Shown: piece after piece, positions 48,761-59,745 of the stretch
Layout of the letters: every line of letters starts with the position of its first letter
Position numbering within the stretch: the stretch's first letter is position 1
Assembly: GCF_022201045.2 (NCBI RefSeq)
Contig: NC_068560.1
Location: 36,233,001 to 36,297,000, forward strand
Direction of reading: 5' to 3'
Origin: Citrus sinensis
Taxonomy: Eukaryota > Streptophyta > Magnoliopsida > Sapindales > Rutaceae
Length of the DNA: 64,000 nucleotides
Position numbers and translations under genes: made by a program
The notes under the pieces: model-generated
What the model saw: the letters and a program-made list of their open reading frames with translations, nothing else
What the model was told of the DNA's origin: nothing
Database searches by the model: none

Positions 48761-50121
48761 TAACGAGATGAACTGTGGTGATAGCTTGAGATGTATGGAT
48801 AGAGTGATATTTCCGGCTAATTGTAAGATGAATTGTGTACATCGACGAGCCGATTTGAGGAGATCAAGTTTATATTGCTTGATGTGAGGATTGAACATCT
48901 AGAGGAATGTGCTGCAAATAATTATCGAAAAGCTACTATTTTACGCAAAGGCAATAACAAGTTTTGAGACCTCAATCAATTGTCCTAGTATGGGCTATCG
49001 CGATGACAGGGAGTAGAAGCATTGATAGTTGTAGGCATTTGAAGACTTCAATGACGGTGGAAGCTATGTAATCATCAATTCTAAAACATAGGGGATCAAT
49101 AAATTACTGGAATTCATAAATCGATGGTGTGTAAAATGCTTTTCACTATTTATTGGTTCAATAGCGCCAACTTGTTCCAGTCATGATCTGAGTAATATTA
49201 TGAGAATAATCATAGAGTTGTCCATATTCCTTTTTTTTTAAAAAAAAAAAAAAATTTTCAAGCTATTTCATTTTACCCGCTGGTCTGGTAGAAACATAAG
49301 GGCACTTGTCTATTTCATGACATTCATCAGGTTTGCTAAGCCCAACAAATCGTCAAATCCAACAGCGTGTTCACCGCAGGACAAAAAGTCAAAAACCCGG
49401 GGGAGGGGCCATTTTATAATAAAAAATTGTGCACGCTCCAGCGAAAGAAGCAAAGGCAAACCAGCCTTTTTATGTTTGCCCAGAGTAAAAGGACCAGACG
49501 ATCCATTTTCGTGTAAGTAAAAAGAGAAGAAGCACACGCACATGCTACCCTGTGGAATGAGGGATCCACATCCACTTTCTAGATCCATTAAGAAAAGGCA
49601 CTCGTTACTTGGTGGTCCGTTCGAATTCAATAAGCGGTTATCATCGAGTAAGATAAGTAGGGTAATGTTGGTGTTTGGACAAACTGTTGTTTCAAAAATG
49701 AAAATGTTTTTGGAATGTATAATAAAAGCCAGATTGCAATTTATGCTTGGACATTGCAGCGCGAATTGTAATGAAGCCAAAAAATAACAAAAATACATCA
49801 GTTAATGTGCCAAGTCAAAGGTAGCAAATAGCGATATCCATATCCACATAATCCATCCATCATCGTACAAGAAGAATAAAGACAACCCAGTAACCGAAAG
49901 CCAGAGCCAGACCAGATCATCTGAAAAAAAAAAAAAAAAAAAAAAAAGTACTGCTTGCTAGCTTACGTCTAATATTGCGGCTGCTGAACTGAGTCACGGT
50001 CCGCAACAAACAGTAACAATCAGCCTCCCAGCCAATTGGATTATTAGCAGTAAACCCACTTTTCCCATTTTTCTTACATGTCCCTTGCTTTCTTATAACT
50101 TTTTCAATTTCCTCTAAAAAG

Positions 50122-51720
50122 TCAAAAGCTTGCTCTCTTCAACGACGTTAGAGTAACAGAAGATCCTATCGCCGATTTTCCGACTTGGATGTCAAAAGAA
50201 TCGTATCGGAGAAACAATTCCACCAACAGAAGCCTCGACGCCAGGACAACAAAGTCTTTGCCTGCACACTGTTTATTCCCAACCGTTGGGTTCTCTGTCT
50301 CTGGACCGTTCGACCAAAGCACGTGCTTGAGCATCTTCTCACCTTCCCCGACAAATCGGTCCGCTACGAACTCCTCCGCTCGCTCGAATATCTTCGGATC
50401 TTTTGTTGCAAATGGTTGGTACCCGAACAACATCTCTCCTTCTTTGACCTCAAACGACGCCTCGTGGTTCGATATGATCAAGTCTCTTTTAGCTTTGCCG
50501 TATTGTAACGCTACGGGTGGTTCCATACGCAGCACTTCGTACACCACGGACTTCATCCACGGCATCTGTTCCATCCCCGCCATCGTCACTTTGCCGCCGT
50601 TTGATCTGACTACCGATCTGATCTCTTCTGCTAACTGCATGTGGAGTTTGACCCCCCCACGGCCGATCCATTTGACCATGTTCGGGAATAAGATCTTCAT
50701 GCCTCCGAATGAATTGAAGCATGTGGCAAATACGAGGTTGTGACACGCTTCCTCCCGCGAGACGCCCAACTTCTCGGCTTCGTCGAGAACGAAGCCCGAC
50801 GACTCGTGGAAGAAATCGTACAGCCTCTGGTAATCTTTTTTCACGAGCGCTGGAGGGAGAGGGCGCGTGCGGAGCAATGGTTCTTCGACGAGCTTCGGTA
50901 GGCCCAGGGAGAGTAACGGAGCGAGCTGAAACAGAATCCACTTACCGATCAAAGTCGGGGCATCCGAGCCAAGTGTGGTATCGGCGGGGTTCTTACCGAA
51001 CCAAGCCCGGGCCAAGAAGTTAAAGGCGGCTTGCTCGTTGGCTCCGCTGAAATCTGCTTTGCCCTTGGCGGCTAAGTCTCTTTCAAGAGTCTCAAATGCC
51101 TCCGTGTAGGTGGAGTGAAACTCGGGGATCACCTTGTCGCGGCGATTCATTAGAAGAAAGAACAAGAGTTGCTTGAGCTTGGCGTGGTTGGGCTCCGAAG
51201 GGTCAAGATACGACAGAACACGGTAACCGCCGGTGAGATCAGTGGAGGGCATGTAGGTGCCGGTGAAAAGATCTTTCTTTTCGACTTTGGAAACGTCAAA
51301 GAGAACGGGGAAGCTCTTGCCGTCGAGTAGAACGATGACTTTCGGGTTCGAAGAGATGAAAGGACCGGGGGGCATGTTAGCACGAAACACCGTCGAGCCG
51401 TACTTTTGGATTTTGGACTTGAAAAACTCGTCTCTTCCGAGGTTGTATAAGTAGTCTTGGCGGTCTTTGATCGGACCTAAATAAGGGAGGCCATAGCTTC
51501 CGGGGATTTTGCGGATCGGAAGTTTGGTGGGTTGTTCATCAGATGGCGAGATTGTGATTGGTGGTGGTGCTGGAACGGGCTGTTTCTCTGAAATGGAGGC
51601 GGTGATCGGCCTCGGACGGATGGCAGCAGATCGAACCCGAGGAGTGTATAGCTTTGATGATTTTCTTGGGGATTGAAATTCAGTTGGCAGAAGAGAAAAA
51701 GATAAAGAAGTTGATGCCAT
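50122..51720 (-). CDS. AOS: Allene oxide synthase (CYP74A), plastid
   Basis: Converts 13-hydroperoxy-octadecatrienoic acid, made by 13-lipoxygenase, to the unstable allene oxide that AOC turns into OPDA. This is the committed step to jasmonic acid in the plastid. It is an atypical P450 that needs neither O2 nor NADPH. The gene is intronless, as AOS usually is, and encodes 532 aa from MASTSLSF; the frame extends 12 codons upstream without an ATG. The first 65 or so residues are serine- and proline-rich and look like a transit peptide. The mature part begins near LPIRKIPGSYGLPYLGPI. Visible CYP74 marks are the IHCD-type segment (FNSFGGMKILFP, with the NSFGG oxygen-site variant), the ExxR helix (YEVLRMEPP) and the haem loop NKQCAGKDFV with its cysteine. 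Everything is intact, so a working enzyme is expected. Confidence 0.96.
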   Translation of the reverse strand: MASTSLSFSLLPTEFQSPRKSSKLYTPRVRSAAIRPRPITASISEKQPVPAPPPITISPSDEQPTKLPIRKIPGSYGLPYLGPIKDRQDYLYNLGRDEFFKSKIQKYGSTVFRANMPPGPFISSNPKVIVLLDGKSFPVLFDVSKVEKKDLFTGTYMPSTDLTGGYRVLSYLDPSEPNHAKLKQLLFFLLMNRRDKVIPEFHSTYTEAFETLERDLAAKGKADFSGANEQAAFNFLARAWFGKNPADTTLGSDAPTLIGKWILFQLAPLLSLGLPKLVEEPLLRTRPLPPALVKKDYQRLYDFFHESSGFVLDEAEKLGVSREEACHNLVFATCFNSFGGMKILFPNMVKWIGRGGVKLHMQLAEEIRSVVRSNGGKVTMAGMEQMPWMKSVVYEVLRMEPPVALQYGKAKRDLIISNHEASFEVKEGEMLFGYQPFATKDPKIFERAEEFVADRFVGEGEKMLKHVLWSNGPETENPTVGNKQCAGKDFVVLASRLLLVELFLRYDSFDIQVGKSAIGSSVTLTSLKRASF

Positions 51721-51762
51721 TTCACAGCGATAATAATTGTTGTTGTTGTTGCACACACTTTA

Positions 51763-51785
51763 CAGAGAGAGAGAGAGAGAGAGAG
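51763..51785 (-). repeat. (GA)n microsatellite in the AOS 5' UTR
   Basis: About 11 units, which read as (TC)n in the AOS transcript. It lies just downstream of the presumed transcription start, a common place for CT tracts in plants. Confidence 0.85.
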
Positions 51786-51804
51786 CACCGAATAATTAAT
51801 GATG

Positions 51805-51815
51805 CCTTTATATTG
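51805..51815 (-). promoter_or_regulatory. TATA box of AOS
   Basis: On the minus strand the sequence reads CAATATAAAGG, about 90 bp before the start codon. This gives a leader of about 60 nt that includes the TC repeat. Confidence 0.6.
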
Positions 51816-52120
51816 TATTATTTTTATGAGATGTTCCTGCAGTGTTCTTGCATGTAATTTTCCACCCCCTCAATTGGAATTGTTTGTGTTTGCGTTCGTG
51901 TTTACGTTTGTGTGTGGTGGATCGCACGACTTTATTTACATTTATAATGAGTGGGGTGCGAGCTCTTATAAAGTCGCAAGTCGTAACACTTCAACTCAGG
52001 AACCTAATTAAATAGAGTCGTGGAAGGTGTGCGTTTTCTCCTTTTTTTTTTCTATTGATTTTTGTTTTTCCGACCTAATTTGCTTTAATCTTTACTGTTT
52101 CCTGTTTATGCCCTTTAGAG

Positions 52121-52126
52121 CACGTG
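52121..52126 (-). promoter_or_regulatory. G-box in the AOS promoter
   Basis: CACGTG, about 400 bp upstream of the AOS start. G-boxes are bound by MYC2, which drives jasmonate-induced expression of jasmonate synthesis genes, AOS included. The match is to the core only. Confidence 0.45.
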
Positions 52127-52621
52127 TTGGGTATGCAACCTTTTTTATTTTTATTTATTTATCTATCTTTTGAGACGGGTCTACATCTACAGTGTTGATG
52201 TTAAAACATTTTTCGTGAGTGTAGCACTGAAGTGTTGACGCTGATAGGTGCAATTTGCAAAATCAATGAATATGCATTTTATTTTACTACTTACTCGGAT
52301 GAGGATAACAAATATATGCAAATGCAAATGACCCACATTTAATTTGCATGCTATCCCATGGATTGGTTTACTTCCTAGTAGGCTAGTGCATTGGGCACGG
52401 ACAAGTTTCTTTTTTCTTTTTTTTTTATCTTTTTTTGTTTTCTTGACTGCGATATTGAGGAGGAGGTTGTAAATAATTTTCATTATCAATTTCCTCTGTG
52501 TATCGAAATCTACTATTATATTTTAGTGCGCTTAAAAAGCAAAGAAAGGAAAAAGCATATATATGACCAATTATTTTGAAAGCGGGTCCAAACTGATTCA
52601 ATCAATTAGTTTAGATGGATT

Positions 52622-52945
52622 ACTAATGGGCATTTAGTCCAGTGAGAGAACTCTTGCACTTACAATGTTGAGAGTAAGTGTTCGAGCCTCCATAAAGGTA
52701 TTATGAGGGTTAATTTTAATTCTCCCTCGATTATCAAATAATTGAGTGGAGTTAGTCTATTCTTCACAAAATGTGAGTGAAGTTGACACCCTTTTAATAT
52801 TAGGGAGGATTTTAAGAACCTAGACCGCGCTTCAGAGGAGTACATGCCACGATGAAGGTCTCAATTGTATAATCTGTTTGTAAATATTAATTATGATATC
52901 TAATGTAATATCAATAACAGTCTTATATAACAGTATTAAAAAAAA
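52622..52945 (+). mobile_element. tRNA-derived SINE, 324 bp
   Basis: Flanked by the perfect 15-bp duplication TAGTTTAGATGGATT (52607-52621 and 52946-52960), with a poly-A end. The pol III promoter boxes are visible: A box TAGTCCAGTGAGA (52635-52647) and B box TGTTCGAGCCTCC (52679-52691). It is the same family as the SINE at 21800-22128: both contain TTACAATGTTGAG, TTCGAGCCTCCATAA, AATTGAGTGGAG and the TAACAG-A tail. Confidence 0.9.
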
Positions 52946-54317
52946 TAGTTTAGATGGATTCAATTTTATTTTTATGTTGCAAGGTGCAAACTCAAGTAGC
53001 AGGCTTGGACGGTGATTTTATTTTATTTTTAAATCTTGTGTCTTCTTTATAATGCAAGAATGATTCGCGTGGGCCCATATATTAATATGACCAGTTAACT
53101 ATTTTATTTTATTTTATTTTGAATGGGAAATCCATAAGCTGGTCGTCGGACAAATGAAGGACGGAGTTGAATAATCAAATCATACGGTAGACGAGTACCA
53201 GCTAGCAATATTCCCCAACAGGGTTTGAAGAAATAAAAGATTGAAGCGAGAAGAGTAAGAGGAGAGGTCGGTCAAATCGTCAAAGTCAAAACACATAGTT
53301 TTCAGACTTCCGTCCTAGGGAGCCGGGGTGCAAGGAAACTCGATGCGATGACAAACATGGTAAGCTGGCGTCGCGTTTCTCATTCAGATTCGGCGCCGTA
53401 ATGCACCGGCAATCCCCGCTACTTCCAAATCAACCTAACTGCAGCTCGAGCCGGACATCTTTGCACGGCGTCGTCTTTAGCTTTACATGCATTTTTTGTT
53501 TGCTGCGATTGCGATTGGACCCTTGTTTGATTCCGCGCACTGTGGCCGCGAGCCCTTTTATGTAATTTTATCTATTATTGTTGACTGCCACGTGGACATG
53601 GACTCCTCGTTCGGACAAAACGAAATATTCATGAAGATTGATTTTTTCGATTCAACCATTGAATTAAAATCAGAAGCCATGTTGTATGGACGTTCCCACA
53701 AATGTTAATTTCAAGGAAATGCACAGCCGTACAACAATTGTTTGAACGTAGAGTATAATAAAACAGCCAACAAACTTTTGGCGCTTCCTTCTTTTAACCA
53801 CATTATAATATGAATCCCAAAATACCTTGTAGGATGATGAAAAATTTATGAAAAAAATTTATTAAAATTTTTTGATACATTACATACCATATTATTTGAG
53901 ATGAATTTTAACGTAAAATTTTCAAATATCTATCATTGCTCTTCTCACGTGCATAGCTAGAAATTCAATTTCATTTTTTTTTTAAAAGAAAGTCTTAAAA
54001 ACATAATCTACAATACATTCATCATTTTTCTCACATTTTCAACCATTTACAATACAATAATTCTTGCATCTAAAGAATTATTGAAAACTCCAAAGTTTTA
54101 ATCAAATTTATTTCTAATAATTCATAATTGAATTTACTATTTAATTATGACAATTGTACAGAACTGAATAAATAAATATCACTCTATGCTTCAATATTTA
54201 TTTTAGTGTCAAACAAAAAAAAAAGTTGTTTCTAAATAGAAAATTACAAGAATTTTCAGCTTTGCAATTATGATCTTTTTCAAGCATACTAGTTTCACTT
54301 GAATAAGTTCATGATTT

Positions 54318-54716
54318 TTTTTTCACGACCTGTGGGCCTTCTACCTTCATGCGTCATTGCTCCATCAGGCTTTTGCCCATTGTAGAAAATTCCCCACTGC
54401 TGCCTCCCGTAGGAGCCTAGGCCGTCCTAAGCATAGAGGAACCACACCAATCTATCCCGAACTTGGTAGTTAGACTCTACTGCGATGACGATATTGTTGG
54501 GGAGGTCCTGAGAAAAAATAGCTCATTTGAAATATTGAAAAACTTGATTTATAATAATGAGGTTAACCTTTTATTTGTTACTTTGTGTGCATTTCTATTA
54601 TTTGCCGGCCCAATTGCTAGTAGGGATAATCAAAACACCAAACCAACTAATGTAAAGATGGTTTTCAGTGCTAGTTATCCAGTTACAGAAGTGACCCCAT
54701 AGGCGTTTGCTTTCAT
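54318..54716. other. Plastid DNA mosaic in the nucleus (NUPT): 16S rRNA, 5S rRNA and ndhF pieces
   Basis: About 54324-54425 is chloroplast 16S rRNA in reverse orientation; GCTGCCTCCCGTAGGAG is the universal bacterial/plastid 16S site. About 54424-54524 is plastid 5S rRNA on the plus strand (CCACACCAATCTATCCCGAA ... GACGATATTG ... GGGGAGGTCCTG). About 54525-54619 encodes an ndhF fragment, [20 protein letters not shown]. About 54620-54716 (GTTTTCAGTGCTAGTTATCC) looks plastid too, but I could not place it. These parts are far apart in plastid genomes, so they were joined before or during insertion. The copies differ from plastid sequence largely by C-to-T and G-to-A changes and are not functional. 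Confidence 0.85.
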
Positions 54717-55224
54717 GTTAGTTTGTGAGTTTGAAAATTATCTTTTTTGGTGTAGATAGTACACATCAAAAGGTTTCTAAGCTAGAATTAATGTTTGGGA
54801 AGAATTTATAAAGTTATAAAATTATGAAAAAGATAATTTACAGCATTGTTAATCCATCTTAAATTTCTCAGATTTTATTTTTAAATCTCGAGCCGACTAT
54901 AGGAAACTATATATTGTATAAATTATGTATATAACGAACGGTTTAGGTTGAAAAAATGTAACAATAATTTTTAGTATTTTCAAGGATGTGGCTAGTAAAT
55001 ATTTTATCTTTAATGGTGATCTAAGTAATGCCAAAAGCCGCATCAATTGTCAAAATTTGAAAATAGATAAAGAATGCTAGAATTTTTCTTTGAGCTTTAG
55101 GTGAGCAGGGAAGGGTAGTTTATCACGGGTGCTTGGTACTGTTTTTAGCAATTTTGTTTTTTCAATTTATAGAAATAAAAAAAAAACTTGTTTAGTGGGA
55201 TTTAATTATGACATATTTTTAATT

Positions 55225-55536
55225 GGCCAAAGGCCGAGTGGTTAGGACTGTTGTTTTTCAAGTTGGCGGACAATAGTTTGAACCACCACACATGCAATGT
55301 GAGGGTATTTCATTATTTAATTATAATATATAATTAAGTATTTACTTGTAATGTATAATTAAGTGAATGTATTTTTCTCCTTTACCCAAGTGTGAGAGAA
55401 ATAGGCATCTCTCGAATATTAGTGAGAATTAAAATCTGGATGTAAATTAGTCTCAATAATAATATGATTTATAAATATAATTATAATCTCATATAATATA
55501 AGTTATAATTTGAACAATAATCTTATATAAAAAAAA
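55225..55536 (+). mobile_element. tRNA-derived SINE, older copy
   Basis: The head GGCCGAGTGGTTAGGACTG (from about 55232) is a clear tRNA-like A box and AGTTTGAACC (55275-55284) a B box. The 3' part (TTTATAAATATAATTATAAT ... AATCTTATATAAAAAAAA) resembles the tail of the SINEs at 21800 and 52622. Flanks are similar at about 14 of 20 positions, so the duplication is worn and the insertion older. Confidence 0.7.
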
Positions 55537-55658
55537 TTACATTGTATTTTTTATTTAGATGAAAACAAATTACACTCATTTCCCAAAGAATCTAACGGAA
55601 ATTATAAAACAATAATTTCATGTTCCCAACAATCAGAATATGATTGGGTCCTACGCTT

Positions 55659-56027
55659 TTTTTTTTTTTTTGATAACTGATTAAGAATCAGGTTACTGCA
55701 TTACACAGATATATATACAACTGCTATGACAGCAGGTCATTACACTGATATTTACAATCAGATATATATACATGGGACTTATATTATTACATTTTTATTC
55801 TATGAAGTACATGCCCATCCCAAATACCCCTCACGGAGGAGGGATGTCTCTACTCCACTCGCATTTCGCAAAGGAGAAAGACGTTTATAGAAATCTCCAC
55901 ACAATTATATTTAATTGGAGGAGGTTGAGTCCGTGGGGACTCGAACCATTACCCTCAAAGTCAATACCTTTAAAAAAGTAAAATCAATACCATTTTCAGT
56001 TGTCGCAACTGCTGAAAAGTTTAACCA
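55659..56027 (-). mobile_element. SINE-like retroelement with rearranged 5' end
   Basis: The element lies on the minus strand and ends in a poly-A tail, seen as the T run beginning at 55659. A pol III B box, GGTTCGAGTCC, lies at 55937-55947. The flanks carry an 11-bp duplication, GGGTCCTACGC (55648-55658 and 56028-56038). Its outermost 5' part repeats 48 bp of the flanking DNA (see the direct repeat). Confidence 0.7.
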
Positions 56028-56085
56028 GGGTCCTACGCCTTTAAAAAAGTAAAATCAATACCATTTTCAGTTGTCGCAACTGCTG
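55967..56085. repeat. 48-bp perfect direct repeat across a retroelement border
   Basis: The segment 55967-56014 is repeated without change at 56038-56085, 71 bp on. The first copy lies inside the retroelement as bounded by its duplications, the second just outside. The sequence between them contains the right-hand target-site copy. Confidence 0.9.
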
Positions 56086-56681
56086 TGCGGTTAAGCAGAT
56101 GGACCCGACCCACAATACCAGTAGAAATATATGAATGTATTTGATGGTGTTTTTGACTTAATGGAAAATTTATTTTCTTTTCGAAAGAAAAAAAGTAAAT
56201 GGACCCACAAAAATTAAAATACATTTATATATTTAAATGCAAACACAAAAGTATATTACGGTAACCCATTAGATTGCTATGCACATTTATTTTTTGATAA
56301 TAATTTTAATCACTGAAATATCCTTACAATAATTTACTAATAAAGACATCAACAATATAACTTAATAGAAACATTTTTACTCTTTATACGATTAACTATA
56401 AGTTATTATCAATTTATCATTCTACAATGACTTTACATTACCAACAACATTCAACGATTTCTCTTTAGAAATGATTAGATGAATTTAGAGAAAAAAAATG
56501 CTTCAATCTGCTTCTTTATGATGTTGGGGTGCAGATCAAGATCAAGATCGCAATCAAGTTTTATGAAACGTATTTTGGAAACATGATTCATGAAAGAGAA
56601 ATTAAAAGATAAATGGAGAATTTTAAAAGGAAAAAAAAATCTCGTATCCTGTTATTTTACTCCCTCCTTCCTATTTGATTC

Positions 56682-56683
<2 letters not shown>

Positions 56684-56717
<34 letters not shown>
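56684..56717. repeat. (AT)n microsatellite
   Basis: About 17 AT units. Confidence 0.9.
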
Positions 56718-56719
<2 letters not shown>

Positions 56720-57784
56720 TTAATGAAATTGTCACTGATCCAGTGATCCTCACACTTGCAAGGCAGAAGGATGATTTCAAAATTATTGGTTTTTGCTAAT
56801 AAATGGTCATCCAATGGGTCATCCAATGATCAGACTCAAAACAAAAATTTAGAAAGAAGATAACGAGCAAAGAGAACGGAGACTTTGAGGGACAGTGTGT
56901 GTGGTTAGCCAGAGAAATTTCATTGTAAGGGTATTTTTGGCATTTGAGTAGGTGTAATGAGTAAAATTTTAATTTTCAAAATTTAGTAGTGGGTATATCA
57001 AACAAATGAATATAAAGAGTATCGTAGAGGGTTCAAATAGTCCCACTTAAATATTAGTTTAATTTTTTAATAATATTATTTTTACACATATTACCAAACA
57101 TATTTTTGTTATTTTCATTTTCAGATATCATATAAAAAAGGCTACCAAATTCATTTTCATTTTTATAAAAATTAATCATTCCTATGTTATAAATAAATAC
57201 AAAAACAACATTTAAAAATAATACCAAACACACCTTTATTTTAAGAAACCAAATTTGTGGTTTAATTACATCCACATTAACATCCTTAGATCCCATCAAA
57301 CTCATTTATTGCACTTGGATCACTTTTTTTTCCCATTTATAGTTGGATTATAATTCCGCAATTGCTAAATTACATTGTATGTAATTTGTAATTGACTCCA
57401 AAATATGACTCTCTTAATTGTTTGACAAACTAGCTGAGTCATTAAAAAAAAAACTGATTTGGTGCAAATTACAGATGATATAACTTAACAAGTTCCTTAT
57501 AATATACTTACAATACAATATTAACTTTAATAAAGTTTATTTTTAGATTTATATTTTTCACTTCAATCTTATTACGGTAACAAACCACACCAATATTATA
57601 CGTATCCTCATGTTTTTCTAAAGTTTTCTCTGGCGACCACTATAGAAGTAGGCATACGTCTTGAAGTTAAAGATTTTTGATAAAGTAGGAATTTCACTTG
57701 TTTTGCGTATAGATTTGAGTCCCTCTAGTAAATAGTTTTTCAAAATTAAACTTTATTTTCAAAGGTTACTAGCATTCTCTTTCT

Positions 57785-59745
57785 CTCAACCCATAAAATC
57801 TGAAGGATTAGTCAAGCTTTGTCAATTGCTTTCATTGAAAGGAGATGAGGATAATATTGTCATGCTGGGAGAGATTGTTATAAAGAGTGGGGGACAAAAA
57901 TTAGTCAAGCCACTTGTGGGTAATGTCTTTTCTGAATAAACCCATCAATAGAGAAGGACTTTGATAAGCAATTATATGGAATCCTATGAATGGCGTTACA
58001 ATTGAGAGTTTTTTTTTTTTTTTTGGGGGGGGTGGGGTGGTCATTTTATATTTCATTTCAAATCAGATAAAAAAAAGGTCCTTAGAACTGAACCATGGCA
58101 CTTTAACAACTCTTTAATAGTTCTAGTTGAACCATAAAGGAATATTTTAAAAATAAGCTTCATAAGGACTCCATTCTACGTCCAAATTCATAACTTTCCC
58201 ATCATTTGTATGAGTAAAGAAACATGCCTGTTTCTGGAAAAATTAATTGGTGACGTGGAGGAGGTAGATTCAGGGGAGACAGGTGGTTCATGATTGTTTT
58301 GGAAGATTTCTCTGTGTGCGGGTAAATATTGACATTACAAAACCCTTATGAAGAGTACTTTTCGTGAGATTTTTTACAAATGAGGAAGATGCCATAATGA
58401 TGCCATCACTTTATGAATGTCTTCCAGAATTCTGCTATTATTATGGTAGGATTAGTCATGCTTACAAGGAAACTGAGATTATGCCTAAAGATGAAAAAGT
58501 AGAGAATTTTGGTCATAGAGCCCGACTGAAAGCAGCAAAGAACAAGCAAGACAGAAGTAATAGAGGAGGAGAAAGCCCAGTTAACCATATTGGATCGGTG
58601 GCCCACGTGAAGATAGGCAATCCTAACACTGGGATAGTCTTTGATTGAAGTAGACGGGCAGGTGGATATGATAGGTGCAACTAAAAATTTCGACTCCTTG
58701 GGAAGTACGAAGATAATTTCTTCGCCAATAATTAAGAAGGAAGAAATGGGCAGTCAAAAGATAATACAGAGCTCACTCAAGCCCAAAAAGATAAACTGGG
58801 TGTTGAGCCTCCAACTTGTTTAGACTCAGCTTGAATTCCAACTAATCTTCGACCTAAATCAAGTTGTGCTAATTGTACTTCTTCTCAAAGAACATAGAAA
58901 CTACTTGTGCAGAAGCTGACGAATTCAATGATCTCCATGACTTCAGCCTTCTCTGAACAAGATACCATGAAAAAGAGTAGCAAGGAAATGGAGATGAAGA
59001 GTTAAAATTTCCTCAACTGCTACCAGGATGAACTTACAAGGAAAGTTAATGTTGCTGTCATCTTTCTCTACTCTCTCAACTTTTAAATTACAAGCTAACT
59101 TTTTGGATGTTTTAACGGCGGTAGCTGATCACAACCCCACCGAACAGAAGGAGGGCCTTATGTTGGAATGTTCGAGACTAGGGGAACCCTCAAACATTCC
59201 ACACATTAATAGATTCTCCACCAGTATAAACAAATTTTGTTTTCTTAAGTGAAACTAAGCATAATTCTCATCAAATGGAAGTTATTCATGTTAAATTAAA
59301 TTATGAATTTTGTTTTCTCTGTAGACTACTCGGGCTATGGTGGAGGGTTAACATTACTCTGGAATTCAGATGTTAATATCAATTTATTGTCCTATAATAT
59401 GCGCCATATTGACATTATTATGTTGCACGTGAAAATCTAACATGGTGATCGATTTACAGGATTTTATGGCCACCATGAACAATCGGAAAAGAAACATTCT
59501 TGGTGCTTATTGGGAAGGCTGTCCACGCTATCAGCAGCCCCTCGACTATATGGAGGGGATTTCAACCAGATTTTGAAGGTTAAGGAGAAAAGAAGAGGTA
59601 GCCCAAAAGAACATAAACTTGATTTTTGATTTCAAAAATGCTTTAGAAGATTGCGGCTTGTATGGTCTTGGTTGGGAGGGTTATCCATTCACTTGTTCAA
59701 ATACCGAGACCTTAATCGCCAACTTGGATCGTTTTAACAACATTA
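57785..59745 (+). mobile_element. Decayed L1-type LINE (ORF1 and the start of ORF2)
   Basis: Order of remains on the plus strand: the N-terminal DUF4283-type part of ORF1 (LLSLKGDEDNIVMLGE, then VLRTEPWHFNNSLIVLVEP near 58080-58130); RVNIDITKPL near 58315; and a zinc-knuckle remnant YECLPEFCYYYGRISHAYKE near 58410-58470, in which expected cysteines are lost. From about 59330 comes the ORF2 endonuclease domain (GGLTLLWNSDVNINLLSYNM, FTGFYGHHEQSEKKHSW, YGGDFNQILKVKEKRRG). Many stops and frameshifts interrupt both. Reverse transcriptase and the 3' end are missing. No duplications were found, so its edges are approximate. It is clearly non-functional. Confidence 0.8.

Larger units (their letters stand above)
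43774..50121. other. Intergenic between WAKL and AOS
   Basis: A 6.3-kb stretch with no gene I can support. It contains a pyrimidine tract and AT-rich element (44187-44701), microsatellites (45187-45245), a hAT element (45848-46654), an inverted-repeat element (46774-46958) and decayed coding-like sequence on the minus strand (48430-48760). The 162-codon minus-strand frame at 49310-49798 has no recognised domain. The last 100 bp is the 3' flank of AOS. Confidence 0.5.
51816..54317. other. AOS upstream region and intergenic
   Basis: Contains the AOS promoter, a SINE (52622-52945) and then a moderately GC-rich patch at about 53270-53600. That patch has a very short frame (MTNM, followed by a GTAAGC donor-like site at 53350-53366) that could be a tiny first exon. 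I could not find a continuing exon, so no gene is called. Confidence 0.4.
54717..57784. other. Intergenic, retroelement-rich
   Basis: No gene is recognised. Two SINE-type elements (55225-55536 and 55659-56027), a 48-bp repeat and an (AT)n microsatellite are listed separately. The rest is AT-rich. Confidence 0.5.

Noticed and set aside
49310..49798. 162-codon minus-strand frame as a gene
   Set aside because: The translation shows no recognisable domain and both strands are open by chance over the same stretch. It remains possible but unsupported.
51720..51756. Twelve-codon upstream extension of AOS
   Set aside because: It would start at GTG. The first ATG gives MASTSLSF, a normal transit-peptide start.
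54324..54524. Functional rRNA genes
   Set aside because: Only about 100 bp of 16S is present and the 5S copy has many substitutions; both belong to inserted plastid DNA.
54463..54702. 79-codon frame as a small membrane protein
   Set aside because: It is the chance join of plastid 5S rRNA, an ndhF fragment and other plastid-derived DNA.
58364..58648. 94-codon frame as an independent gene
   Set aside because: It matches the zinc-knuckle part of a decayed LINE ORF1 and is flanked by further LINE remains.
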